A DNA stretch of 64,000 nucleotides from Spirochaetales bacterium. GTDB lineage: Bacteria; Spirochaetota; Spirochaetia; Treponematales; Treponemataceae. A model generated the notes under the pieces. That model did not search any database. It had not been told where the DNA came from and was given only the letters and a program-made list of their open reading frames with translations. A program made the position numbers and the translations under genes. The DNA lies in contig JAUNCR010000001.1 of NCBI GenBank assembly GCA_030526505.1, positions 1 through 64,000 of the forward strand, written 5' to 3'. Of the stretch, positions 1 to 8,952 are shown in pieces; the first letter of the stretch is position 1, and every line of letters starts with the position of its first letter.

Positions 1-1
1 C

Positions 2-1342
2 CTTAACATGGACTCCTATTTCGAGGGTCTTGCATACTGCGTAAAGGAACTTGTCAACAACGCAAAAAAAGCAAATACAAAACGAATCTACTTTGCAAAT
101 AAGGGCCTCAACATCAAGAACATTGATGACTATGAAAAAGGCATGCAGAATTTCAAGATGGATACCATCACCAACATCGACTACTTTCTTGAAGAGCAGA
201 GAAAGCAGGGTTACTTCATCAAGACCATCTACCAGATGCGCAACAACAAGATCAAGGTAGAAATCCGTAACCGCGCTGAACTTACAGTTTTCGAATACAA
301 GAGAATCCACGACAAGATCACCCGTGCCCTCCAGTACACTTCCGTTGAAGAAGGTATCACCCATCTCCTTGATGAATCTGAAGGTGCAGGACTTGGCCTT
401 GCCATCATGGTCCTCATCCTCAGGAAGTTTGGGCTTTCCGAAGACAACTATCAGATCCTTTGCGAAAATAACGAAACCATCAACAGGATCATCATTCCTC
501 TTGATAAGACTGTTGAAGAAAACATCATTTCCCTTTCAAGGGAATTTGCAAACCTTGTTGAAAGCCTTCCTGAATTCCCGGAAAACATTACACAGATAAA
601 CAACCTCATCAATTCGCCTACAAGCAAAATGAGCGACATTGCAAGGAAGATTTCCAACGATGTTTCCCTCACCGGTGAATTGCTCAAGATGGTTAACTCT
701 GCAGCCTACATGCTCCCACATCCTTGCCAGAGCATTGAAGATGCGGTCAAATATGCAGGTTTGCGCGGAATCAAGAACCTTCTTTTCTCCATCGGTTCAA
801 TGGAAAACCTTGTTTCAGGATCATCAGAAAAAAGCAAGAAGCTTTGGGACCACAGCTACCAGGTAGGTTTCTACGCCTATAACCTGGCCCGCAATTTCTG
901 CAAGAACAGGTCAAACATTGAAGACAGTTATGTATGCGGTCTTCTTCACGATATGGGTAAGATTGTCTTTGAAAATGCACGCCCTAATGTTTTCCAGAAG
1001 ATTGAAGGCATCTGCAAGAAAAAGAATGTTTCCAAGGAAATATTTGAAAATCTTGTTGCCGGATGCAACCACGGGGAAATCGGTGCCTGCATTGCGGAAA
1101 AATGGAACTTCCCTCAGATCCTCATAGATGTTTTGCGCTACCACCACAATCCGGAAAATGCGCCGGATTCTTCAAAGGAACTTGCAAGCGTAATTTATCT
1201 TGCCGACATGATGGCCCACTACAGCGAAGGGCTCATTGATTTTGCACAGATCGACAATGAAGTACTCGAATACTTCAACATTACTTCCGAAGAACAGCTG
1301 CAGGGTATCGCAGATCGCCTTGCAACTTCTTTCAGGCGCTAA
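2..1342 (+). CDS. HATPase-like / HDOD domain signalling protein (5' end outside window)
   Basis: The reading frame is open to the left edge, so the true start probably lies outside the window; the first Met in view is at 8. Counting from that Met, residues 13-23 resemble the N-box of GHKL ATPases (KELVNNAKKAN) and residues 125-135 resemble a glycine-rich G2 lid (EGAGLGLAIMV). Residues about 180-395 form an HDOD domain, with the HD-like motif GLLHDMGK at 311-318 and a second conserved helix region after it. HDOD domains are regulatory HD-superfamily folds, often without hydrolase activity. The pairing suggests a cytoplasmic signalling protein that couples ATP binding to an HDOD output; this is inference. 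A bidirectional terminator follows directly. The HDOD call is secure, the N-terminal ATPase call less so. Confidence 0.75.
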   Translation, partial: LNMDSYFEGLAYCVKELVNNAKKANTKRIYFANKGLNIKNIDDYEKGMQNFKMDTITNIDYFLEEQRKQGYFIKTIYQMRNNKIKVEIRNRAELTVFEYKRIHDKITRALQYTSVEEGITHLLDESEGAGLGLAIMVLILRKFGLSEDNYQILCENNETINRIIIPLDKTVEENIISLSREFANLVESLPEFPENITQINNLINSPTSKMSDIARKISNDVSLTGELLKMVNSAAYMLPHPCQSIEDAVKYAGLRGIKNLLFSIGSMENLVSGSSEKSKKLWDHSYQVGFYAYNLARNFCKNRSNIEDSYVCGLLHDMGKIVFENARPNVFQKIEGICKKKNVSKEIFENLVAGCNHGEIGACIAEKWNFPQILIDVLRYHHNPENAPDSSKELASVIYLADMMAHYSEGLIDFAQIDNEVLEYFNITSEEQLQGIADRLATSFRR

Positions 1343-1347
1343 ATAAA

Positions 1348-1374
1348 AAAAGGGGCAGTTAATTTGCCCCTTTT
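1348..1374. terminator. Bidirectional intrinsic terminator
   Basis: A perfect 10-bp stem (AAAAGGGGCA / TGCCCCTTTT) closes a 7-nt loop, with an A-run on the left and a T-run on the right. It serves the HDOD gene on + and the TrmH-type gene on -. Confidence 0.9.
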
Positions 1375-1381
1375 CTTTTTT

Positions 1382-2197
1382 TCATTCACCCCTCAGCGCT
1401 TCGTTCCATTTCTGCATCAGGATTCCAAAAGCAACACCAACATTAAGGCTTGCCTTCAGTCCCGTCATCGGAATGGTAACTCGTCCGTAGGTTGCCCTTT
1501 TCAAGGCCTCGGGACTTACCCCCAATTCCTCAGAACCGATGATGACGATCCCTTCCTTTGGGAATTCGAATTTGTCTATCGGAGTTCCGCCGGTTTCAAG
1601 AACAAAGACAGGAACATCTTCCGGAAGTTCATCAAGGCTGCATCTTGTATATCCTAAAGTATCAATGCACCCCATGGAACTTCTTACGGCTTTTGTCTGT
1701 GCCGGGTCTGTGCAGTTTGGCGAAATGTATACCTTTTCGCAGCCCATGGCTTCCGCCGTCCTGAATACGGAGCCGATATTGAAAGGTGAACGAAGGTCTT
1801 CCGCAAAGACGCAAACGCCCTTAAAGAAGTTTCTTTTTTCAACCGTAAGTTTGCCTGAAGAATGTGGAGCTATCACCAGATCCCATTCAGCAGGGAATGT
1901 TCCGATGAGAGCAAGAAGTGCATTGCGGGCAAAGTTGCATACGCGCCGCTCGTCAAATTCTGCAGCCTCAATCAACCTTTTCAATTCCGCCGCAGTTTCT
2001 TCCGGCAGCTGAGGGTCTTCAAGAACAATGCGGCAAACAGTCTTCGTGTATTCCTGCCGGGTCATGCGGGTAAAATTATACTCCATGCCAGGTTCAGGGA
2101 TGCCTGCAATGTCCCTTTCAAGTTCACCAAATGTCAGGGCAAGTTTTCTTCTCTTTTGCCCGGGTTGAAGCTGATAAAGTTTATTTGGGTCAATCAT
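1382..2197 (-). CDS. TrmH/SpoU-family RNA 2'-O-methyltransferase
   Basis: This 271-residue protein carries the three SPOUT/SpoU signatures in order. Motif 1 is NIGSVFRTAEAMG at about 140-152, motif 2 is IIGSEELGV at 219-227, and motif 3 is IPMTGLKASLNVGVAFGI at 242-259. Enzymes of this family use S-adenosylmethionine to methylate a ribose 2'-OH in tRNA or rRNA through a knotted C-terminal fold and act as dimers. The N-terminal 110 residues are helical and may bind substrate. Its start codon overlaps the stop of the upstream dehydrogenase-fold gene (TGATG), so the two are probably translationally coupled. The exact target nucleotide cannot be told from sequence. Confidence 0.9.
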   Translation of the reverse strand: MIDPNKLYQLQPGQKRRKLALTFGELERDIAGIPEPGMEYNFTRMTRQEYTKTVCRIVLEDPQLPEETAAELKRLIEAAEFDERRVCNFARNALLALIGTFPAEWDLVIAPHSSGKLTVEKRNFFKGVCVFAEDLRSPFNIGSVFRTAEAMGCEKVYISPNCTDPAQTKAVRSSMGCIDTLGYTRCSLDELPEDVPVFVLETGGTPIDKFEFPKEGIVIIGSEELGVSPEALKRATYGRVTIPMTGLKASLNVGVAFGILMQKWNEALRGE

Positions 2198-3348
2198 CAG
2201 TATGCTTTCTTAATGATTTCAAAAAGGTCGTCTGTTGTCATGCTGCGCTGAAGGCTGTTGATCAAATCAAGTTCACCGGCATCTTCTGCGGCCAAGGCAA
2301 GCTGCTCGATTGAAAGGGAAAGATCCTTAAGACGAGCAGGAATGTTTACTTTTGCAATTTTATTGCGGACATATTCTGCAAGGGCTGCACTTGCTTCTGC
2401 AGGAGTTGCATCCTGTTCGCATGCACGCAGATACTTTGCAAGGACAGCAAGTTTGTCTGCACGGAATGTAGCCGCATCTTCAATTATGTATGGAAGCAAA
2501 ATTGCCATTGAAAGGGAGCGGGAAACTTTATAGCGGGAATTGATTGCAACAGAAAGAAGGTGTGCGGCCCCGTAAGAGCTTGAGGCAGCGCCAAGGGATG
2601 CCATGCAGCCGCCCTGTGCAAGAAGAACTTCCTGAGGTGTTGTAATTGAAAGGGATGGGGCACCGTCCAGGGCATAGCTCAAAAGCTGAACCGATTTTTC
2701 AATGATCATGTCGCTGAAGAAAGTTGCTTTCTGGCTCAAATATCCTTCCACTGCAAATCCCAGAGCTTCAACAGCCATGATTTCCACCTGCTTTTCTGTA
2801 AGGGCAATCTGCAAGTTTGGATCCCACAATACAAGGCGGCAAAGTCCATTCTGTGTCTTGATGAGCTTCACCTTAGAAGAGCGGGAATCAGTAACCATTG
2901 TCCTGTCTGTAAAAAGGAAGGAATCGCGGTTTGTCGTAGGCACGCAGATCAAAGGAAGCATCTTGTTTCCAGGAACCGCCTGATCGTCTATGAAGTCATA
3001 TACATTTTTATTTTCATAGTAGATTGCGCACACTGCCTTTCCCAAAGAAAGAACCCTTCCGCCACCAACGGCAATGATTCCGTGAACCTTTGCATCCTGG
3101 GCAAGTTTAAGGGCATTGGACAAAGTTTCAGTATCCGCACAGTTTGGAACCTCATCAAAAACAAAATATTCAACATTCTTTTCCTTGAGTGAATTCAAAA
3201 CCTTGTCGGATGTTCCTGATTCCTTAAGGACAGGATCAATGATGACCATGAAATTCTTTCCGTACTCAAGGGCATACTGACCGAGTCTGTTTGCAGTATA
3301 CGAACCAAGCACAATATTTGGTGAGATTTTGAAAATAAAGTCTGCCAT
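2197..3348 (-). CDS. Iron-containing alcohol dehydrogenase-fold protein with altered metal site
   Basis: The 383-residue protein has the layout of group III (iron-activated) alcohol and glycerol dehydrogenases: an N-terminal dinucleotide-binding half with a GGG loop at 95-97 and an all-helical metal-binding half. Key residues differ from the family. The usual GGGSxxDxAK loop reads GGGRVLSLGK. The helix normally written DALTHAIEAY reads EALGFAVEGY, so the Asp and His ligands become E194 and F198. The third ligand H263 is kept, but the fourth aligns with R277. By eye only one of four classical ligands is identical, so normal Fe/Zn alcohol dehydrogenase activity is doubtful. It is coupled to the downstream methyltransferase gene. 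It may be an atypical oxidoreductase or a non-catalytic paralogue. Confidence 0.8.
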   Translation of the reverse strand: MADFIFKISPNIVLGSYTANRLGQYALEYGKNFMVIIDPVLKESGTSDKVLNSLKEKNVEYFVFDEVPNCADTETLSNALKLAQDAKVHGIIAVGGGRVLSLGKAVCAIYYENKNVYDFIDDQAVPGNKMLPLICVPTTNRDSFLFTDRTMVTDSRSSKVKLIKTQNGLCRLVLWDPNLQIALTEKQVEIMAVEALGFAVEGYLSQKATFFSDMIIEKSVQLLSYALDGAPSLSITTPQEVLLAQGGCMASLGAASSSYGAAHLLSVAINSRYKVSRSLSMAILLPYIIEDAATFRADKLAVLAKYLRACEQDATPAEASAALAEYVRNKIAKVNIPARLKDLSLSIEQLALAAEDAGELDLINSLQRSMTTDDLFEIIKKAY

Positions 3349-3415
3349 TGTTTTTTCCTTCTTTATCCAACCCTGGGTTCACCAGAATCTATGAAAATTA
3401 TACTTTTTTGTCAGC

Positions 3416-3443
3416 AAAAAAAAAGAGCGGAAAGAAATTCCGC
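3416..3443 (-). terminator. Intrinsic terminator after flgM
   Basis: Read on the minus strand, a 6-bp GCGGAA/TTCCGC stem with a 5-nt loop is followed by nine T residues. It ends the rsmI-flgM transcript. Confidence 0.85.
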
Positions 3444-3479
3444 CCTTATTTATCCCCTTAAAACGACTACGGAATTCTA

Positions 3480-3767
3480 TTAGAGTCCGTATGCGCTAAG
3501 AATCTGGTCAGCTGTTGCAGCGATTGTAGCATCGCTGAAGAAGTCTGGGTCCTGAATCTTAAGCTTAATCTCTTCCACCAAGTCCTGACGAATATCTGGA
3601 GTTTCATCAGACACCTGCTTCAAGTACATTGCTTCTGCAGCTGCCTTTGCTTCTTCTGAAACGCTGATTTCATCAGATGTTCTCTGTGAATTTGCAACAT
3701 TGTTAGAGCGTTTTGTGCTCTGAAGGTTGTTCACAGGTGATACATAATTAACTTTGTCTATCATCAT
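3480..3767 (-). CDS. flgM: Flagellar anti-sigma factor FlgM
   Basis: This 95-residue protein is short and polar with a disordered N-terminal half. The C-terminal part (about 55-95) matches FlgM: VEEIKLKIQDPDFF, then ATIAATADQILSAYGL at the end. FlgM binds and holds the flagellar sigma factor (FliA/sigma-28) until the hook is complete, when it is exported through the flagellar secretion apparatus. Its start codon lies 1 nt past the rsmI stop, and a GAGG ribosome-binding site sits in the end of rsmI, so the two genes are cotranscribed. A clear terminator follows. No other flagellar genes are in the window. It implies a motile cell. Confidence 0.88.
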   Translation of the reverse strand: MMIDKVNYVSPVNNLQSTKRSNNVANSQRTSDEISVSEEAKAAAEAMYLKQVSDETPDIRQDLVEEIKLKIQDPDFFSDATIAATADQILSAYGL

Positions 3768-3768
3768 A

Positions 3769-4488
3769 CTAAGCCTCGCTTATATTATCGGAAGATTCAT
3801 CTAAAAGTTTAGCATTTTTATTACCAGAAATAAAAATTGCAAACTCGCCCTGGACCTTTGTCCTTGAGCCATAATCTTCAAGAACCTCTTTCGCGGTTCC
3901 TTCAGTTATCTCTTCATGAAGCTTTGTCAGCTCACGACCAATAACAACCCTTCTCCCTTCTTCAATATCGGCAATATCCGTCAAAAGTTTAACAATTCTG
4001 AAGGGACTTTCATAAATAATTATGGCATCACCTGTTGCCATAAGTTCCCTAAGTCGGCTTCTCCTGCGGCCTGGTTTAGGTGACAGGAATCCCTCAAAAA
4101 TAAGGGTCTTTCCACCCGCTCCTGCTACACTTGCAAGGGATGCAAATGCACTTGCTCCGGGAATCGGAATTACCTTGTGCCCTGCCTTTCTTGCAAGCCC
4201 CGCAAGGATTGCACCAGGATCGCTGATTCCAGGTGTTCCCGCATCGCTGGCATAGGCTACAGTCTGACCTTCATCAAGCATCTTTATGATCTTTTCCGAA
4301 GCAAACTGTTCGTTCTGTGAACGACAGCTTATCAGGGGTTTCCTTATCTCAAAATGAGTCAAAAGCTGAAGTGTATGGCGGGTGTCCTCCGCTGCAATCA
4401 CATCAACGCTTTTAAAGGTTTCCAAAGCCCTGTAAGTAATGTCTCCCAGATTTCCTATAGGCGTAGCTACAATATATAATTCTGACAC
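3769..4488 (-). CDS. rsmI: 16S rRNA (cytidine-1402-2'-O)-methyltransferase RsmI
   Basis: The protein is a tetrapyrrole-methylase-fold enzyme that methylates the ribose of C1402 in 16S rRNA using S-adenosylmethionine. It shows the family opening SELYIVATPIGNLGDITYRA, the AAEDTRHTLQLL segment, YASDAGTPGISDPG and IPIPGASAFASLASVAG. A longer frame reaches back to an ATG at 4542. The family normally begins at (M)SELYIVATP, and here that position is a GTG at 4488. A consensus promoter, TTGCAA-17-TATACT, ends 6 nt before this GTG, so the upstream ATG would precede the promoter. The GTG start, giving 239 residues on a leaderless mRNA, is preferred. It is followed directly by flgM. Confidence 0.92.
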   Translation of the reverse strand: MSELYIVATPIGNLGDITYRALETFKSVDVIAAEDTRHTLQLLTHFEIRKPLISCRSQNEQFASEKIIKMLDEGQTVAYASDAGTPGISDPGAILAGLARKAGHKVIPIPGASAFASLASVAGAGGKTLIFEGFLSPKPGRRRSRLRELMATGDAIIIYESPFRIVKLLTDIADIEEGRRVVIGRELTKLHEEITEGTAKEVLEDYGSRTKVQGEFAIFISGNKNAKLLDESSDNISEA

Positions 4489-4494
4489 AAGTAT

Positions 4495-4523
4495 AGTATA
4501 CAACCATGAGTGTTTTTTTGCAA
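4495..4523 (-). promoter_or_regulatory. rsmI-flgM promoter, predicted leaderless
   Basis: On the minus strand TTGCAA (4518-4523) and TATACT (4495-4500) are spaced by exactly 17 bp. Only six bases separate the -10 from the GTG of rsmI, so transcription should start at or next to the start codon. Confidence 0.75.
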
Positions 4524-4596
4524 CTTTACTGCTAAAAATCACCCTCCGAATGCCGATAATTAAAGGGAATTTCTGTATTTTTCGGAGTTTTTTACA

Positions 4597-7593
4597 ATGA
4601 CTAAAAAGGAACGAATTGCCGCAACTATTACTGGTATTGCTCTCTTCTGCGTGGCAGCATTGTTTTCCATTGGGCTTCTTTTGGGCCTCCTGGACTTTGG
4701 TTCCACAAGCAGCCGTTTTCTGCCAGCCCTTGGCCAGATGCTGCTTTCCGTATATGGATTCTGTTCAATCCTGATCCCTGCCTTCTTTTTTGTTTCCGGA
4801 GCCTTCTGCCTCAGCGCAAAATGGAACATCCAGAGGGCTTTCATTTTACTTGTAAGCATCATCCCGTTTTTTACACTGGTAGTTGCAGAAAGGACTTCCC
4901 TCGCTATTTCCAACATGGATACAAGTCCCCTTGCCTTTGTTAAGATTATTTCAATAATTTTCATTGCCCTTCTCCTTGTTGTCCTTGAATATCTCCTGGC
5001 CGTTACCCTTGCCTCCTTCATCGAAAACAAGCTCAAGGCAAAACCTGAAGACAAGGTTGCTCCAAAGGCAGAAAAGAAGCAGCCTGCCGTTGAAGAAATC
5101 GAATGGGGCCCTCAGTACAGCAGCATTCCTAAAGCAGATCCAAAAGACTATGAAGACAACGGTGAACTTGACGGATCAGACGCCATTGCCCAAGAAGAAA
5201 AGGATCCGGTTTCAACAAAGAAAAAGACCCTTTCTTTCCTCAAGAGCAAACCGTCGCACCTTAAGCACCTCTTTGTAAACAAGATTTCCTTTGCCGGCAA
5301 AAAGAAAGAGGCTGAAGAAGAAACTGAAGATGAAGTGGAAGTTGAAGAACCTGTTTCCGCTGCTGAAACTCCAGCCCCAGAGCCTAAGAAAAAGATTTCC
5401 TTCAACTGGTCCATTGATGAAGAAGGAAATGTAAAGAATGCCAAGAAACCTGCAGAGCCGGTTGCCGCAGAAGAAGAAATTGAAGCCGAAGAAAAAATCG
5501 ATGACACCATAGACATTCCTTCTCAGGACGAACTTGATTCCTTTGCCGCCGATGAACTTTTTGAAACAGAAACAGTTGAACCTGAAGCATTCAATCCTGC
5601 AGAAGACGAAATCGGTTTTGAAGAAATCGATATAATCGACCAGTTTGAAAGGGAATCTGAAAGCCTTACGGGAGCCGAAGATTCCGGCACAGATGATGAA
5701 ATCACCTACGACATGGATTTTGAGGAAGCTGACGAACAGCCGGAAGATGATGTGAACGATGGTGCAATCGATGAATTCCTTTACACCGAAGAAGATTCCT
5801 TGGAAGAACCTGTTGTGCAGGATGAACTTGACGACGACTTCCAGGATGCCGCATTTAGCGATGAAATTGAAGAACCTGTATTTGACGAAGGTGATGAAAA
5901 CATTGACGAATCCTTCATGGAAAACCAGATAATTTCAAACATCCAGAACGGCGACAAGACTGCAAACTTCAACCCTGATGCAACCGGCATCGGAGACATT
6001 TTCTCACAGATGGAACAGGATGCAAGGCAGGCTGTTGAAGGCGATGCCAGCGAGAATGTAGATCCTCTTGCACCATCCGTAGTTGATGCCAACGGCAATC
6101 CAATTGCGGCTCCTGCAGCAGTTCCACCAACCAGGGCCGAAGTTGTCCTTCCTCCTAAAAAGAAGAAGAAGCTTGGCGCCTACAAGATTTCCACAGACCT
6201 TCTTACTGAATACGACGAAAACGAATACTGGATCATTGATGAAGAAACAAAACAGGCTTCATTGAACCTTCAGGAAACATTGAAGGAATTCAGCATCCAG
6301 GCAGAGATCACAGGCATCCGCAAGGGTCCTGTAGTAACAATGTTTGAAATCCTTCCGGCCCCAGGCGTTAAGCTTTCTAAAATCGTTGGGCTTGCAGATA
6401 ACATTGCCCTTCGCCTTGCAGCAAAGGCAGTCCGTATTGTTGCTCCAATTCCTGGCAAGCGCGCCGTCGGCATTGAAATTCCAAACAGGGAAAGAGCCAT
6501 CGTTTCTTTCCGCGAATGCATCGAACAGAACCGTCCTGAATGGAAGAAGATGGCTGTACCTGTAATCCTTGGAAAAGACATCCAGGGCGAAACACAGATC
6601 ATGGACCTTGTAAAGACTCCTCACCTTTTGATTGCCGGTTCCACAGGCGCCGGTAAGTCAGTCTGCGTAAACACAATGATTCTTTCCATCCTCTACAAGA
6701 GAAGCCCAAGCGATGTAAAGATGATCCTCATTGACCCTAAGGTTGTCGAGCTCAAGCTTTACAACAACATTCCTCACTTGCTTACTCCTGTAATTACGGA
6801 ATCAAAGAAAGCAATGCAGGCTCTCCAGTACTGTCTCTGCGAAATGGAAAGACGCTATGCAGTCCTCGACAGTCTCGGTTGCCGCGACATTTCAAGCTAC
6901 AACAAGAAGATCATGGACCAGCATATCGCAACAGAAAAGCTTCCATACCTCATCGTAATCATCGATGAATTTGCAGACCTCATGGCAACAACCGGTAAGC
7001 AGCTTGAAGGTGTTGTAGCCCGTCTCTGTGCCATGTCCCGTGCAGTCGGCATCCACCTTGTTCTTGCAACCCAGCGTCCATCCGTTGATGTAATCACAGG
7101 TCTCATCAAGGCAAACATTCCAAGCCGCGTAGCATTCATGGTTGCAGCAAAAACAGACAGCCGCATCATCATCGACCAGGTAGGTGCAGAAAAACTTTTG
7201 GGCAAGGGTGACATGCTTTACGCAAGTGCAACAGATCCTTTCCCAGTGCGCATCCAGGGAACTTTGGTTACAGACCAGGAAGTAGAAGATGTTGTTGAAG
7301 CCGTAAAGGAATGGGGAGAACCTGAATACATTGACGATGAAATTTTCGTTGATGACGAAGAAGAAGATCCAAGCGGCCAGATGTCCCTGTTCAACGACGG
7401 TGCAGACGATCCGTTGTATGACAAGGCCCTTGATATTGTTGTTCAGGCAGGCAAGGCAAGCGCCAGCTACATCCAGAGAAGGTTGAGCATCGGCTATAAC
7501 CGTGCCGCCCGTCTTGTTGAACTTATGGAAGAGCGCGGAATCGTTGGTCCTGCAAACGGATCAAAGCCTCGCGAAATAATTCATATTCCATAA
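4597..7593 (+). CDS. ftsK: DNA translocase FtsK/SpoIIIE
   Basis: This 998-residue septal DNA pump hexamerises on DNA and moves the terminus region across the closing septum, delivering dimer junctions for XerCD resolution. The N-terminus has about four membrane helices (residues 8-145). A very long linker (about 150-525) is extremely rich in Glu and Asp. The motor follows, with Walker A GSTGAGKSV near 681 and Walker B IVIIDEFAD near 786. A C-terminal winged-helix gamma domain (about 925-998; YIQRRLSIGYNRAARLVE) should read KOPS-type polarity sequences. A GGAG ribosome-binding site lies 9 nt before the ATG. The linker is longer and more acidic than the short linker of SpoIIIE. The gene is divergent from rsmI. 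Confidence 0.96.
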   Translation: MTKKERIAATITGIALFCVAALFSIGLLLGLLDFGSTSSRFLPALGQMLLSVYGFCSILIPAFFFVSGAFCLSAKWNIQRAFILLVSIIPFFTLVVAERTSLAISNMDTSPLAFVKIISIIFIALLLVVLEYLLAVTLASFIENKLKAKPEDKVAPKAEKKQPAVEEIEWGPQYSSIPKADPKDYEDNGELDGSDAIAQEEKDPVSTKKKTLSFLKSKPSHLKHLFVNKISFAGKKKEAEEETEDEVEVEEPVSAAETPAPEPKKKISFNWSIDEEGNVKNAKKPAEPVAAEEEIEAEEKIDDTIDIPSQDELDSFAADELFETETVEPEAFNPAEDEIGFEEIDIIDQFERESESLTGAEDSGTDDEITYDMDFEEADEQPEDDVNDGAIDEFLYTEEDSLEEPVVQDELDDDFQDAAFSDEIEEPVFDEGDENIDESFMENQIISNIQNGDKTANFNPDATGIGDIFSQMEQDARQAVEGDASENVDPLAPSVVDANGNPIAAPAAVPPTRAEVVLPPKKKKKLGAYKISTDLLTEYDENEYWIIDEETKQASLNLQETLKEFSIQAEITGIRKGPVVTMFEILPAPGVKLSKIVGLADNIALRLAAKAVRIVAPIPGKRAVGIEIPNRERAIVSFRECIEQNRPEWKKMAVPVILGKDIQGETQIMDLVKTPHLLIAGSTGAGKSVCVNTMILSILYKRSPSDVKMILIDPKVVELKLYNNIPHLLTPVITESKKAMQALQYCLCEMERRYAVLDSLGCRDISSYNKKIMDQHIATEKLPYLIVIIDEFADLMATTGKQLEGVVARLCAMSRAVGIHLVLATQRPSVDVITGLIKANIPSRVAFMVAAKTDSRIIIDQVGAEKLLGKGDMLYASATDPFPVRIQGTLVTDQEVEDVVEAVKEWGEPEYIDDEIFVDDEEEDPSGQMSLFNDGADDPLYDKALDIVVQAGKASASYIQRRLSIGYNRAARLVELMEERGIVGPANGSKPREIIHIP

Positions 7594-7639
7594 TATTTTT
7601 TACTTATGGAAAAACCTGTGGTATCATAGGAGGTAGGAT

Positions 7640-8803
7640 ATGGCAGAAAGTAATCATGAATCAACAATGAATATTTTGACTCAGTTTCAGAACCTGCAGC
7701 AGTCGGGTATGCTTTCTTCGGTTGAAAACCTGAAAAAGGAAAACACTGACCTTATCCGCATTGTCAATGATATCTCCCATTTGATTTCACTGACTAAAGT
7801 TGATTCCATGATCGACTTCCTGTGTTCCCGCTTCCTTGAATATTTCATTCCAGACAGGCTTGTATTCCTTTTCCAGCCACCAAGAAAAAAGCACTTAAGG
7901 CAGTATGTTTACAGAAGGCTCGTCAAAACAGAAGAAAATGTTTCTACGGATTGCTTCTCTTTCCTCAAGGAATATTTCGATCAGAATTTAACCCAGGAAC
8001 AATCTGGTGCCGTTCATTTATTCAATGAACTTAAAGACAAACTTCCAGAGGAAGTGGTTGAACAGGTCATAGAAGAAATCAACCCTTACTTTGTAATTCC
8101 TTTAATCGCCATTGGAGGAACTTACGGTATTGTTTTCATCACAAGCAAGATCAATGATTCGGAATATACTGACTCTCAGATTTCCTATATCAGCAGAATC
8201 TTCTCCATTCTTTCCATCACCATGCAGAATGGATTGCATTATGAATCTTCAATTACAGATTCAAAGACTGGTCTTTATACCAACGACTTTTTCTTCCAGA
8301 GACTTAACTCTGCCCTTTCATCTATCAAAAGATACAATCAGAGTGCCGGTGTTCTAATTCTAGACATTGACTTCTTCAAGAAGTTCAACGATACATGGGG
8401 ACATCTTTTGGGCGACAAGGTTCTTGTTTCCATTGCCAATACCCTTAAGAAAACTTTGCGAAACGAAGACTGCATTGCAAGATTTGGCGGTGAAGAATTC
8501 TCCGTTCTTCTTTCACAGTGTACCCAGGATTCTGTTTTCAAAGTTGCAGAAAGAATAAGAAAGGCCATAGAAGACATGGTGATTTATGAAAACAACACTC
8601 CGCTTAAAGTTACTGTCAGCATTGGCGGCGTAATAATCGATCCTCACGAAAGCCTTGAACCTAGAACAATCTTCAAGAAGGCGGACCAGGCACTTTACTA
8701 TTCTAAGGAGCACGGAAGAAACCAAAGCACCATCTTCAAGCTGGGTCTTCTTGACCTTGCCAAAATGAAAAACAACGACTTTGACTTTATCGAAGAAGAA
8801 TAA
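7640..8803 (+). CDS. Diguanylate cyclase (GAF-like + GGDEF)
   Basis: The 387-residue protein has no signal peptide or membrane helix, so it should be cytoplasmic. Residues about 50-200 look like a GAF-type sensor (family not certain) and about 215-375 form a GGDEF domain. The active-site motif is GGEEF (ARFGGEEFSVLL, near 284-288), a functional variant. An RxxD inhibitory site (RNED) lies just upstream at the usual distance, so feedback inhibition by cyclic di-GMP is expected. The product would be c-di-GMP from two GTP. A perfect AGGAGG ribosome-binding site precedes the ATG. It sits 46 nt after ftsK with no visible terminator between, so partial cotranscription is possible. Confidence 0.92.
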   Translation: MAESNHESTMNILTQFQNLQQSGMLSSVENLKKENTDLIRIVNDISHLISLTKVDSMIDFLCSRFLEYFIPDRLVFLFQPPRKKHLRQYVYRRLVKTEENVSTDCFSFLKEYFDQNLTQEQSGAVHLFNELKDKLPEEVVEQVIEEINPYFVIPLIAIGGTYGIVFITSKINDSEYTDSQISYISRIFSILSITMQNGLHYESSITDSKTGLYTNDFFFQRLNSALSSIKRYNQSAGVLILDIDFFKKFNDTWGHLLGDKVLVSIANTLKKTLRNEDCIARFGGEEFSVLLSQCTQDSVFKVAERIRKAIEDMVIYENNTPLKVTVSIGGVIIDPHESLEPRTIFKKADQALYYSKEHGRNQSTIFKLGLLDLAKMKNNDFDFIEEE

Positions 8804-8805
8804 AA

Positions 8806-8938
8806 AAAGGGGATGTCCCAAAAGCATGAGTTACGGTGGTTGAGCTTGCCGAAACCACCACTTATAGCGTAGCAGTCATTTCGACAAACTCAATGAGCGC
8901 TACACGACATACTTTGTGAACATCCCTTTATTGTTTTA
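8806..8938. repeat. Long intergenic hairpin repeat, copy A
   Basis: The gap between the GGDEF gene and the convergent hypothetical gene holds a long imperfect inverted repeat. The outer arms are AAAGGGGATGTCCCAAAAGCAT and its imperfect complement ending AACATCCCTTT. Inside are GTTGAGCTTGCCGAAACCAC and TTTCGACAAACTCAA in opposite orientation. The same building blocks recur near 21.6 kb and 32.8 kb. It may also act as a bidirectional terminator. Confidence 0.75.
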
Positions 8939-8952
8939 AACTTGATGTAAAA

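Noticed and set aside
4489-4542. Upstream ATG extension of rsmI
   Set aside because: It would place 18 codons upstream of or inside the consensus promoter, and the family start is at the GTG.
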